Below are positions 35,106 through 42,649 of a stretch of DNA of 64,000 nucleotides, one piece after another. The translations under genes and the position numbers were made by a program. Every line of letters begins with the position of its first letter. Position 1 is the stretch's first letter. Origin of the DNA: Actinophytocola sp963729115. GTDB taxonomy: Bacteria; Actinomycetota; Actinomycetes; Mycobacteriales; Pseudonocardiaceae. Under the pieces are notes generated by a model. It made no database searches. It saw only the letters and a list, made by a program, of their open reading frames with translations, and had not been told where the DNA came from. Location of the stretch: contig CAVSMR010000007.1 in the NCBI GenBank assembly GCA_963729115.1, forward strand, positions 183,615 through 247,614, read 5' to 3'.

Positions 35106-35507
35106 CTACCTGTCGTTCTCGCCACCGAAAATACGGTCCTGCGCGAAATCGTCGTCATCGGTCTCCGCCGGTGCTTGCGCGCCGGGCTCGTCGCCGGTGA
35201 TCAGGCGGGCGGCCGCGGCATCCGCGCCGAGCGTGCGGGCCAGCTCGACCGCGGCGGCGTGCCGGGCGGCGCCGGCGAGGCCGAGGATGCGTTCCGCGAG
35301 CTCCGCGCCGGAACCCCGCCACGCCGCGTCCTCGATGCGCAGCGCGGTGAGCGCCCCGGTCGGCGCCACGGAGACGCTGAGCGTGCCGTCCGCCGCCGTC
35401 TCGGTGGTGCTCGGCGCGTCCGGGTCGTGCTCGAGCGCGGTCGTGCGGGCCTGGATCTCGTCGAGCTTCGCGGTGAGGTTCGCGAGCAGCTCGTCCGGCG
35501 AGGCCAC
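35106..35507 (-). CDS. YbaB/EbfC-like protein
   Basis: The 133-residue protein is of the YbaB/EbfC type: helix ELLANLTAKLDEIQARTTAL, then beta strands LSVSVAPTGALTALRIED, then a helical segment and an acidic end (ETDDDDFAQDRIFGGENDR). It is a second member of this family within 2 kb of the one at 33601. GTG 35507 follows the dprE2 stop by five bases, so it is probably the third gene of the dprE1-dprE2 transcript. Function unknown. Confidence 0.7.
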   Translation of the reverse strand: MASPDELLANLTAKLDEIQARTTALEHDPDAPSTTETAADGTLSVSVAPTGALTALRIEDAAWRGSGAELAERILGLAGAARHAAAVELARTLGADAAAARLITGDEPGAQAPAETDDDDFAQDRIFGGENDR

Positions 35508-35512
35508 GGGAC

Positions 35513-36268
35513 TCAGACCGGCAGCCGGCGGAAGATCGCCCGGGGGATGTGCCGCAGCACCGACATGAGCACCCGCATCGGCGCCGGCGCCCACACCAGC
35601 TCCTTGCGCCTGCTCACCGCGTCGACCACGACCGCGGCCACGTCGTCGGCCCGCACCGACAGCGGCGCGGCCTTCATGCCCTCGGTCATCTTCGTGTGCA
35701 CGAAGCCCGGCCGGACCACGGTGACCGACACCCCGTCGCCCCGCAGCGCCTCGCCGAGGCCCAGGTAGAACCCGTCCATGCCGGCCTTCGTCGAGCCGTA
35801 CACGAAGTTCGCGCGCCGCACCCGCTCGCCGGCCACCGACGACAGCGCCACGATCCGCCCGTGGCCCTGCCGGCGCAGCCGCTCGGCCAGCGCGACGCCG
35901 ACCGACACCGGCGCGGTGTAGTTGACCTGCGCGAGCTCGACCGCGCGCGCGTGGTCCTGCCACGCCTGCTCCGCGTCGCCCAGCAACCCGAACGCCACGA
36001 CCGTGACGTCGATGTCGCCGTCCGCGAACGCCTTGTCCAGCATCGCCGGGTGCGCGTCGAAGTCCGTCGCCTCGAACTCCACGGTGGACACCGTGGCGCC
36101 GGCCGCGCGCAGCTGCGCGGCGGCCGCGTCGAGCCGCGGCGACGGGCGGGCGGCGAGCACCACCCGCAGCGGCCGGCGGCGGGCGTACCGCTCGGCGATG
36201 GCGAGGCCGATCTCCGAGGTGCCGCCGAGCAGCAGCAGCGACTGGGGGTTTCCGACCGCGTCAATCAT
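35513..36268 (-). CDS. dprE2: decaprenylphospho-beta-D-erythro-pentofuranosid-2-ulose 2-reductase
   Basis: DprE2 uses NADH to reduce the 2-keto intermediate made by DprE1, giving decaprenyl-phosphoryl-arabinose, the donor for all AG arabinosyltransferases. The 251-residue short-chain dehydrogenase has LLLGGTSEIGLAIAERYAR, the catalytic Ser (ALSSVAGERVRRANF) and YGSTK active site. It ends VLRHIPRAIFRRLPV, as Rv3791 does. ATG 36268 overlaps the dprE1 stop. Confidence 0.96.
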   Translation of the reverse strand: MIDAVGNPQSLLLLGGTSEIGLAIAERYARRRPLRVVLAARPSPRLDAAAAQLRAAGATVSTVEFEATDFDAHPAMLDKAFADGDIDVTVVAFGLLGDAEQAWQDHARAVELAQVNYTAPVSVGVALAERLRRQGHGRIVALSSVAGERVRRANFVYGSTKAGMDGFYLGLGEALRGDGVSVTVVRPGFVHTKMTEGMKAAPLSVRADDVAAVVVDAVSRRKELVWAPAPMRVLMSVLRHIPRAIFRRLPV

Positions 36269-37629
36269 GCAAGCCTCAACCTTCTCGACATGTCGGAGGC
36301 GAATACGCCTTGTGGGTCGACGGCGGCACGCACCTTGCGCCACTCGTCGAGTCTGGGGTAGCCACGCTCGATCGCCTCCGGCCGCGCGCGGGACTCCTTG
36401 GCCAGGTAGTGCCGCCCGCCCGCGGCGAGCACCAGCTCGTCCAGCTCGTCGCACAGCTCGTGCAGCCCGGGGCGGATCGGGAAGTCCAGGCACAGCGTCC
36501 AGCCCGGCATCGGGAACGACAGCGGGGCGGGGTTGGCCGCGCCGAACCGCTTGAGCACGTTGAGCACCGACACGTGCCCGGCCTTCGCGCAGCGCCGCAC
36601 GGTCTCGCGGATGACGTCCTCGGCGCCGAAGGGCACGACGAACTGGTACTGCAGGAACCCGTGCGGGCCGTAGCCCCGGTTCCACTCGCCGAACATGTCC
36701 AGCGGGTGCAGGAACTGGGTGATGTTCTGCACCTGGCGCTGCCGCGTCGGGGACTTGCGGTACCAGAGCTCGCTGAACACCTTGCCCGTCAGCCGGTTCA
36801 GCATGCCGGGCGGGAACACGTCCGGCAGGGTCAGCAGCTGCGGCGCGTCGAACCGCAGCGGGTGGCGGCGCAGCTTCTCCGGCAGGTCCGCGACCGTGGC
36901 GTGGTTGGCCCGGGTGAGCAGCCCGCGGCCGAGGTGGCGGCCGGTGGTGACGACGTCGAACCAGGACACAGACTCCACATAGGACTCGTCGTTCTCGGTC
37001 TGCCTGGCCATCAGCTCGTCGAGATCGCCGACCTGGTCGGTGTCGACGAGGAAGTACGCGGTGGTCACGCGGTTGAGGTGCAGCGTCGCGCGCAGCACGA
37101 TGCCGGTGAGCCCCATGCCGCCGGTGGTGGCCCAGAACAGCTCCGCCTCCGGGCCGTCCGGGGTGAGCGTGTGGACGGTGCCGTCCGCGGTGAGCAGGTC
37201 CATCGACCGCACGTGGTTGCCGAAGCTGCCCTCCACGTGGTGGGCCTTGCCGTGGATGTCGCTGCCGATCGCGCCGCCGACGGTGACCTGCCGGGTGCCG
37301 GGCAGGACGGGCAGCCACAGCCCGAACGGGAGCAGCGTGCGCATGAGCGTGTCGAGCGAGACGCCGGCGTCGACCTCGACGGTGCCCGCGTCCGCGTCCA
37401 CGCGGTGGACGCGGTCCAGCGCGGTCATGTCGACCACGACGCCGCCCGCGTTCTGGGACGGGTCGCCGTAGCTGCGGCCCAGCCCGCGCGCGATGACACC
37501 CCGCTCGCCGGCCTCGGCCACCACGGTCGCGATCGCGTCGATGTCGGTCGTGCGGACCACGTGTGCGGAGGTGGGCGCGGTGCGGCCCCAGCCGGTGAGC
37601 CTGGCCAGCTCGTCATGTCCTGGCTTCAC
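36265..37629 (-). CDS. dprE1: decaprenylphosphoryl-beta-D-ribose 2'-oxidase
   Basis: DprE1 is the FAD-dependent oxidase that turns decaprenyl-phosphoryl-ribose into its 2-keto form, at or beyond the membrane. The 454-residue protein has the FAD-binding PP-loop (ARGLGRSYGDPSQNAGG, LPGTRQVTVGGAIGSDIHGK) and a substrate domain. The Cys attacked by benzothiazinones in M. tuberculosis (Cys387) is present: PGWTLCLDFPIRP, about Cys380. The catalytic Lys is in YLAKESR (about Lys411). It is divergent from the GtrA gene, 56 bases away. Confidence 0.97.
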   Translation of the reverse strand: MKPGHDELARLTGWGRTAPTSAHVVRTTDIDAIATVVAEAGERGVIARGLGRSYGDPSQNAGGVVVDMTALDRVHRVDADAGTVEVDAGVSLDTLMRTLLPFGLWLPVLPGTRQVTVGGAIGSDIHGKAHHVEGSFGNHVRSMDLLTADGTVHTLTPDGPEAELFWATTGGMGLTGIVLRATLHLNRVTTAYFLVDTDQVGDLDELMARQTENDESYVESVSWFDVVTTGRHLGRGLLTRANHATVADLPEKLRRHPLRFDAPQLLTLPDVFPPGMLNRLTGKVFSELWYRKSPTRQRQVQNITQFLHPLDMFGEWNRGYGPHGFLQYQFVVPFGAEDVIRETVRRCAKAGHVSVLNVLKRFGAANPAPLSFPMPGWTLCLDFPIRPGLHELCDELDELVLAAGGRHYLAKESRARPEAIERGYPRLDEWRKVRAAVDPQGVFASDMSRRLRLA

Positions 37630-37685
37630 CGCACCGAGGGTACGGGGCCGGTACCGGGCGGACGCGGGGTCCCTAGACTCCCGCC

Positions 37686-38117
37686 ATGGCTGCGACGGTG
37701 GCGACGGAGGCGGATGTGCCGAGGATCGGGCTGGTCGGCCAGCTAGCCCGCTTCGTGCTGATCGGCGGCTTCTGCGCGCTGGTCGACTTCGGGGTGTACC
37801 AGCTGCTGCTGCACCTGGGCCTGTGGGTGCACCTGGCGAAGGCGATCAGCTTCGTCGCCGGCACGACGACGGCCTACTTCCTCAACCGCCGCTACACGTT
37901 CGCCGCCGGGCGCAGCGACGGCGTGGCCCAGGCCGGCGGTTTCGTGCTGCTCTACACGGTCACGTTCTTCGTCAACGTGGGCACGAACGCGCTGCTGCTG
38001 ACGCTGCTCCCGCCGTCGCGCTGGGAGATCGTGCTCGCCTGGGTGATCGCCCAGGCCACCGCCACGACGATCAACTTCGTCATGCTCCGGACCGTGGTGT
38101 TCCGAGCGCCTTCGTGA
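37686..38117 (+). CDS. GtrA-family membrane protein (Rv3789-like)
   Basis: The 143-residue protein has four membrane spans and the GtrA pattern (ARFVLIGGFCALVDFGVYQL, AYFLNRRYTFAAG, NFVMLRTVVF). Rv3789, next to dprE1 in M. tuberculosis, is a GtrA protein proposed either to flip decaprenyl-phosphoryl-arabinose or to anchor the arabinosyltransferase AftA. Here it is divergent from dprE1 rather than upstream on the same strand. Its last 38 bases overlap the convergent MarR/GNAT gene. Confidence 0.9.
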   Translation: MAATVATEADVPRIGLVGQLARFVLIGGFCALVDFGVYQLLLHLGLWVHLAKAISFVAGTTTAYFLNRRYTFAAGRSDGVAQAGGFVLLYTVTFFVNVGTNALLLTLLPPSRWEIVLAWVIAQATATTINFVMLRTVVFRAPS

Positions 38118-38982
38118 ACCAGTGGTCCGCGTGCGGCTCGTCGTTGAACGGCGCCACCTCGACGTAGCCGGCCGACCGGTACAGCTCGATCGCCTCGCGC
38201 AGCGCGCGGTTGGTCTCCAGGCGGACGGCGGCGCAACCGTGCGCCGCCGCCCGTGACTCCAGCTCCGCCAGCAGCCGCCGGCCGATGCCCAGACCGCGGG
38301 CCGCGCCGGCGACCCACATGCGCTTGAGCGTGCCCGGCCCGCCCGCCGGGCAGCGCAGCGCGCCGCAGCCGACCGGCTCCCCGTGCAGGTACGCGACGAG
38401 CAGCACCCCCGCCGGCGGGCGCAGCTGGTCGCCCTCGGCGGTGATGCTCTGCTCGAGGTCGAACCCGTGCTCGAAGCGACGGTCGATCTCCGCGTAGTAG
38501 GCGTCCCGGCAGTAGCGGGCGTGCTCGTGGTCGGGGTCGACCACCTCGATCAGCACCTGGCCCGCGGTCAGCAGCCGGTCGACCTCCCGCATGGCGGCCA
38601 CCAGCCGGTCGCGTTGCCGGGCCGGCAGCGGCGCCAGCAACGCCGCCGCGGCGTCGTCCGCCCGCTCGTCGAGTACGGCCCGCTCCCGGCGCCCGGCCGG
38701 GGTGAGCGTGGCCACCCGCACCCGCCGGTCGGCCGCGCTGGCCGTGACCGTCACCAGCCCGGCCGCCTCGAGCGAGCGCAGCAGCCGGCTCAGGTACCCG
38801 GAGTCGAGGTCGAGCCGGCCGCGGAGCTCGCGAACGTCCGCGCCGCCGTCCCGCAGGCCGATCTCCCACAACAGCCGCGCCTCGCCGAGCGGCCGGTCGC
38901 GCGCGAGGAAGTGGTCGTCGAGCGCGCCGACCCGCTGCGTGACGACGCGGTTGAAGCGCCGCACCTGGGCGATGGCATCCAT
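38080..38982 (-). CDS. MarR-GNAT fusion regulator/acetyltransferase
   Basis: The 300-residue protein has a MarR-type winged-helix domain (about 1-140, LDLDSGYLSRLLRSLEAAGL, with DRRVRVATLTPAGRR as the wing). A GNAT acetyltransferase domain follows (about 180-295, GTLKRMWVAGAARGLGIGRR holds the acetyl-CoA loop, then LYRSAGYVEV). Such fusions are common in actinomycetes; the small molecule is unknown. The ATG lies inside a perfect palindrome, so it likely autoregulates. It overlaps the gtrA-like gene tail to tail by 38 bases. Confidence 0.9.
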   Translation of the reverse strand: MDAIAQVRRFNRVVTQRVGALDDHFLARDRPLGEARLLWEIGLRDGGADVRELRGRLDLDSGYLSRLLRSLEAAGLVTVTASAADRRVRVATLTPAGRRERAVLDERADDAAAALLAPLPARQRDRLVAAMREVDRLLTAGQVLIEVVDPDHEHARYCRDAYYAEIDRRFEHGFDLEQSITAEGDQLRPPAGVLLVAYLHGEPVGCGALRCPAGGPGTLKRMWVAGAARGLGIGRRLLAELESRAAAHGCAAVRLETNRALREAIELYRSAGYVEVAPFNDEPHADHWFTKALGTPRSGA

Positions 38983-39005
38983 TCTCTGACTTTAGTCAGA
39001 GAATG
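38980..39005. promoter_or_regulatory. 26-bp palindrome at the MarR-GNAT start, operator and leaderless promoter
   Basis: CATTCTCTGACT (38980-38991) and AGTCAGAGAATG (38994-39005) are exact complements around TT. On the minus strand the centre reads TAAAGT, a TANNNT -10 element, followed by six bases and the ATG of the MarR-GNAT gene. The message would be leaderless, and a bound MarR dimer would cover the -10 box and start codon. Confidence 0.8.
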
Positions 39006-39006
39006 T

Positions 39007-39276
39007 TCACGTGGCGAACCCGTGCCGCTTCGGCTGCCCGCTGCCGTAGACGCGGGCGAGCGGCGGCAGCTCGTCGAGGTGCGCGGTCACCACCTGCGCG
39101 AAGTTGACCGCGACGGTCGACCCGTCGGCGAGCGTGGGGGAGTACACCGCGCCGGCGGCGAGCAGGTCGTTCAGCCGGGCCTCGAGGTCGTTGACGCCGT
39201 CCTCGGACAGCGCGAAGACGAGGGGTTCGCCGCCGCCGGACAGGTGCAGCACGAGAGCGCGTTTGGGATCAGCCAT
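39007..39276 (-). CDS. small conserved hypothetical protein
   Basis: The 89-residue protein (RALVLHLSGGGEPLVFALSE, later ADGSTVAVNFAQVVTAHLDE) looks like a compact alpha/beta domain with a nucleotide- or metabolite-binding appearance, but I cannot name the family. There is no signal or membrane segment. It is on the same strand as the MarR-GNAT gene, its stop being two bases from the palindrome, and may share function with it. Confidence 0.6.
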   Translation of the reverse strand: MADPKRALVLHLSGGGEPLVFALSEDGVNDLEARLNDLLAAGAVYSPTLADGSTVAVNFAQVVTAHLDELPPLARVYGSGQPKRHGFAT

Positions 39277-39369
39277 GTCCCGAGGTCACCACCGTCGCCC
39301 GCCAGCCGCAAGCGCAGTTCACCCGTAGCGGATCAGCTCTGAGCGATCTCGCCGTAGGGTGGCTCGCCG

Positions 39370-39939
39370 ATGGGGCACTTCAACCACAACGACCACTACC
39401 ACCCGTTCCTGCTGCGCCAGGTTCCCGCGCACTGCGAGCGCGCGCTGGACGTCGGCTGCGGCACCGGTGCCTTCGCCCGCCTGCTCGCGCGGCGCTGCGC
39501 CGAGGTCGACGCGCTCGACCGGTCCGCCGAGATGATCGCCGCGGCCACCGGGCCGCCGAACGTCCGCTTCGTGCAGGCCGACGCGGCCGAGTGCGAGCTC
39601 GGCGCCTACGACTTCGTCTCCGCGATCGCGTGCCTGCACCACATGCCGTTCGCCGAGACGCTGACCCGCCTGCGCGCGGCGCTGCGCCCCGGCGGCGTCC
39701 TCGCCGTGCTCGGCATCGCCCGCCCCACGCTCGCCGACCTGCCACCCGGCGCGGTCGCGTTCCTGCCCAACCGGATCCGCATCGCGCTCGGCCCGCGCCG
39801 CGACGACGCGCCGGTGCCGCCGGTCATGGACGCGGACCTGACGCTGCGGGAGGTCCGCGCCCAGGCGAGGGAGCTGCTCGCGGGCGTGCGGATCCGCCGG
39901 CACCTGTACTTCCGGTACTCGCTGGTCTACCGGGCCTGA
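39370..39939 (+). CDS. class I SAM-dependent methyltransferase
   Basis: The 189-residue protein has the SAM-binding motif I (ALDVGCGTGAFARLLA), motif II region (VDALDRSAEMI) and VRFVQADAAE, then DFVSAIACLHHMPF. This is the Rossmann-type core of the UbiE/Methyltransf_11/25 families. It is short and lacks a large substrate domain, so it likely acts on a small molecule. It is convergent with the gene at 39942, two bases away. Confidence 0.88.
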   Translation: MGHFNHNDHYHPFLLRQVPAHCERALDVGCGTGAFARLLARRCAEVDALDRSAEMIAAATGPPNVRFVQADAAECELGAYDFVSAIACLHHMPFAETLTRLRAALRPGGVLAVLGIARPTLADLPPGAVAFLPNRIRIALGPRRDDAPVPPVMDADLTLREVRAQARELLAGVRIRRHLYFRYSLVYRA

Positions 39940-39941
39940 CG

Positions 39942-40325
39942 CTAGGGCGCGGGTCGCGAGCCGGCCCGCAGTGCCAGCACCGCGGCCACGGCCTCCAGCC
40001 AGCGCGCCACCTGCTCGTCCGAAACATCGGGTACCGCCGCGGCGACCGCCAGCCAGGGCCGCAGCACGTCCGCCTGCGCCGGCCGCGGCAGCGGCTCGGG
40101 CAGCTCGGCCGCGTACCGCGTGCCGCCGCTGCGCACGATCTCCGCGAGGAACGTCACCGAGCGCGCGACCACGTCCACCCCGTCCAGGGCGATCGCGGCC
40201 GCCACCGCGCCGTCGCCGAACAGCGCCCCGCGGCCGGGCGCGGACTCGCCGAGCCCCGCGCGCAGCAGCTCGGGCACGTCCAGCGCCGCGAGCTCCGCAT
40301 CGGTCTTCCCATGCACGTTGGTCAC
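39942..40325 (-). CDS. unknown protein downstream of T7SS effector, candidate immunity or accessory
   Basis: The 127-residue protein (VHGKTDAELAALDVPELLRA, later VVARSVTFLAEIVRSGGTRY) is predicted helical and has no recognisable domain, signal or membrane span. GTG 40325 has GGAG nine bases upstream and lies two bases after the stop of the effector gene, so it is translated with it. That position is what one expects of an immunity or chaperone protein for a polymorphic toxin; this is inference from position only. Confidence 0.55.
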   Translation of the reverse strand: MTNVHGKTDAELAALDVPELLRAGLGESAPGRGALFGDGAVAAAIALDGVDVVARSVTFLAEIVRSGGTRYAAELPEPLPRPAQADVLRPWLAVAAAVPDVSDEQVARWLEAVAAVLALRAGSRPAP

Positions 40326-40327
40326 CC

Positions 40328-41809
40328 TCACTCCGGCAGGTGCACGCCGTCGACGGTGGGCAGCCGCTCGTCCGACGCCCCTTCCATGTGGCCGTTCACG
40401 AAGTCGTCCTCGCTCACCCACACCGTGTGGCCCCACGGGTTGTAGATCTGCAGCATGCCGTCCTCGTGCCCGATGACCATCATCTGGTGCCCGGACCGGT
40501 TGCCCTCGTCGTCGAAGCCCTCGACCTGCACGGGCACCGGCCGGCCCTCGTCGACGGACTCGGCCACGTCGTTGAAGATCTCCCGGCGGTCCTCGGGCGA
40601 GTCGAGGTCGTGGAACTCGTACTCGGCGCCGGTGGCGGGTGCGATCTCCTCGTTCGCGGCGTCCACGCCCTCGTCCTTGCTCATCCCGCTGCCCTCGGTG
40701 GCCGGCTGGCCGTACACCCGCTCGGTCTCGTCGAGGAACCGCTCCTCGAACGCGTCCGCGGACGTCGACGCCGGGTCACCCGGCTTCCCGCCGGTCGTCA
40801 GCTGGAACGCGTACAACGGGTCGACCATCGCGCGGGCGGTCACCGACGACGCGGCCACGCACGTGCCGCCCGTCTGCTCCCAGCGCGCGCCCGCGTAGGT
40901 CGTCGGGACCGTCTCGCCCGTGGTCTCGTCGGTGGTGTTGTAGATCGGCTGCAGGTGGTCGCGCAGCCACTCGGGATCGTCGCCGTACGGGTGGATCTGC
41001 GCGCCGAACTCCGCGATCTCGTCGATCGAGTGGCCGGCCGCCAGGGCGCGCATCAGGTACGCCTTCTCCTGCGGCGACTTCGCCTCGTCGAGCAGGCCGT
41101 CGAACCGCGTGCGGTCGGCCTCGCTCAGCTCGTCCAGCCGCCGGCTCGCCCGCTCGGCGTCGCCCGCGGTCATGATGACGTTGACGTCGTGCGGCCCGCC
41201 CGGCACCGCGCTCTGGCCGAGCACGAGCCGGTCCGCGGCGTCCAGGTGCGTGGAGTCCAGCTGGCTCGCCCGGGCCTGGGCCGCCAGGTCGGTGAAGACC
41301 CGCGCGGACGCCTCCTGGGTGGCCTTCGCCTGGTCGTAGCCGGCGATCACCTGGTCCATGCCCGAGATCGCGATGCTCTGCTTGCGGTCGAAGTCGCCCT
41401 CGTTGCGGGCCTGGTGCAACGCGCCCTGACCGCTCGCGTGCGCGCCCTGCGCCGCCTCGATGCCGTCGGCCAGCTGGTCGAGCTCGGTGCGCGCCTTGGT
41501 CATCACGGTGACCGAGTGCGCCAGCTCGAAGGCGACCGCGGTGATCACGTCCGACGCGCGCTCCTGCGCCTGGCCGACCCACACCTGCGGCAGGTCGCTC
41601 TTCGCCAGCGTGTCCACGTCGGCCTGCGCGCCGTCGGCGTCGGTGGCGATCCCGCCGTACGTGCCGGCCATCGTGCGCAGCTCGGCTGGGTTGCCCTTGG
41701 GCGCCGGCACGCCGAGGTAGGCGTCGATCGCGCGGGGCAGCACCACCCGGCCCAGCAGCCCGCCGACGCTGGCCATCGCGCGCCACTTCTCGAGGTCGCC
41801 GCGGTCCAC
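40328..41809 (-). CDS. T7SS-like effector with C-terminal Cys-His-Asn papain-like domain
   Basis: The 493-residue protein has a helical N-terminal WXG-like region (about 1-180, WVGQAQERASDVITAVAFEL with the WxG turn at 77-79). A linker (190-300) is followed by a C-terminal domain with GGTCVAASS (Cys317), SGHQMMVIGHEDG (His441) and QIYNPWG (Asn457). This spacing and context fit a C39/papain-like cysteine peptidase or transglutaminase fold. There is no Sec signal. GTG 41809 follows GAGGAG. It follows the EspC-like gene at 41826 by 16 bases. Proteolytic activity is a prediction from the triad alone. Confidence 0.7.
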   Translation of the reverse strand: MDRGDLEKWRAMASVGGLLGRVVLPRAIDAYLGVPAPKGNPAELRTMAGTYGGIATDADGAQADVDTLAKSDLPQVWVGQAQERASDVITAVAFELAHSVTVMTKARTELDQLADGIEAAQGAHASGQGALHQARNEGDFDRKQSIAISGMDQVIAGYDQAKATQEASARVFTDLAAQARASQLDSTHLDAADRLVLGQSAVPGGPHDVNVIMTAGDAERASRRLDELSEADRTRFDGLLDEAKSPQEKAYLMRALAAGHSIDEIAEFGAQIHPYGDDPEWLRDHLQPIYNTTDETTGETVPTTYAGARWEQTGGTCVAASSVTARAMVDPLYAFQLTTGGKPGDPASTSADAFEERFLDETERVYGQPATEGSGMSKDEGVDAANEEIAPATGAEYEFHDLDSPEDRREIFNDVAESVDEGRPVPVQVEGFDDEGNRSGHQMMVIGHEDGMLQIYNPWGHTVWVSEDDFVNGHMEGASDERLPTVDGVHLPE

Positions 41810-41825
41810 GTGTGTCTCCTCGCGA

Positions 41826-42140
41826 TCAGCGGACGACGCGGTCGAACGCGCCCGCGTGCAGCCGGTCCTGGGTGCCGTACTGGGTGGCGGACGTGTCGAG
41901 CTTGGTGCTCGTCTCCGCCAGCGCCTGCGCGGTCAGCTCGTACTCCTCGACCCACGCGTTGAGCAGCGCGCCGTACGCGGCGGCGATGTCGGCGTGCTCG
42001 CCGAGCAGGTCCTCGCCCGGGCAGGTCAGCATCCGCAGCTGCTTGGGGTAGCCGGCCACGCGGACGGCCTGTTCCTGCGCGGTGCCGGCGTGCGTGTGCA
42101 GGGCGGTGGTGTCCACCTGGTACCCGGTGTCGGCGGTCAT
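41826..42140 (-). CDS. EspC-like/WXG-type small secretion partner
   Basis: The 104-residue helical protein (YQVDTTALHTHAGTAQEQAV, then LLGEHADIAAAYGALLNAWV) resembles DUF2580/EspC-type T7SS targets. It lies directly upstream of the Cys-protease effector and probably forms the helical partner needed for its export. It is divergent from the chagasin-like lipoprotein gene across 89 bases. No T7SS core genes (eccC, eccD, mycP) are in the window. Confidence 0.7.
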   Translation of the reverse strand: MTADTGYQVDTTALHTHAGTAQEQAVRVAGYPKQLRMLTCPGEDLLGEHADIAAAYGALLNAWVEEYELTAQALAETSTKLDTSATQYGTQDRLHAGAFDRVVR

Positions 42141-42229
42141 GCAGCGTCAGAGTGGCCGGGTTCCGGGGCGGTTCCGGATGCTTCGCAGGCGCACAGCGGT
42201 AGCCTCCGTCCGGAGGGGAGGATGCGGCT

Positions 42230-42643
42230 GTGCGCAGGTTCGCGGTGCTCGTGGCCCTCTTGCTGCTGGTGACGAGCTGCTCGGTCACGCGGTCCGGCGA
42301 GCCGCGGTCCGGCGAGCGGCGCCCCCAGCGGTTCACGATCGAGGACACGCACGTCCGGGTCGCGGCGGGGGACGCCTTCGTCATCGCGGTCGACGACAAC
42401 GCCTCGGTCGGCGACATGTGGTCGGTCAGCGGGCAGCCCGACGCGGACGTGGTCGAGGCACGCGGGGACCACTACGAGCCCGACTCCGAGGAGGACGTCG
42501 CGGGTGGCGGCGGCACGCGCGAGTTCCGGTTCGAGGCGCTGCGGGCCGGCACGGCGACGATCGAGCTGCGCAACTGCTTCCGCGGCTGCCCCGAGCCAAG
42601 CGACGACAAGCGGTACGCGATCGAGGTCGAGGTGGCGGCCTGA
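42230..42643 (+). CDS. chagasin-like (inhibitor I42) lipoprotein
   Basis: The 137-residue protein has a lipoprotein signal (MRRFAVLVALLLLVTSCS, lipobox VTSC) and one Ig-like domain with the three loops of the chagasin/I42 family in order. NASVGDMW stands where NPTTGYxW is usual, then GGGGTREFRFEALRAG, then RNCFRG where RPW is usual. Chagasins block papain-like cysteine proteases. The Tyr and Pro-Trp contact residues are altered here. GTG 42230 has GGAGGGGAGG upstream. It faces away from the T7SS effector with a Cys-His-Asn domain, 89 bases from that operon. Confidence 0.75.
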   Translation: MRRFAVLVALLLLVTSCSVTRSGEPRSGERRPQRFTIEDTHVRVAAGDAFVIAVDDNASVGDMWSVSGQPDADVVEARGDHYEPDSEEDVAGGGGTREFRFEALRAGTATIELRNCFRGCPEPSDDKRYAIEVEVAA

Positions 42644-42649
42644 GCGGCC

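Noticed and set aside
35513..37318. Minus-strand frame fusing dprE2 with a long upstream part (601 residues)
   Set aside because: The N-terminal 350 residues are an out-of-frame reading of dprE1; dprE2 starts at ATG 36268 overlapping the dprE1 stop.
33255..42140. Full type VII secretion system
   Set aside because: Only substrate-like, chaperone-like (EspG) and associated proteins were found; no EccB, EccC, EccD, EccE or mycosin genes are in the window.
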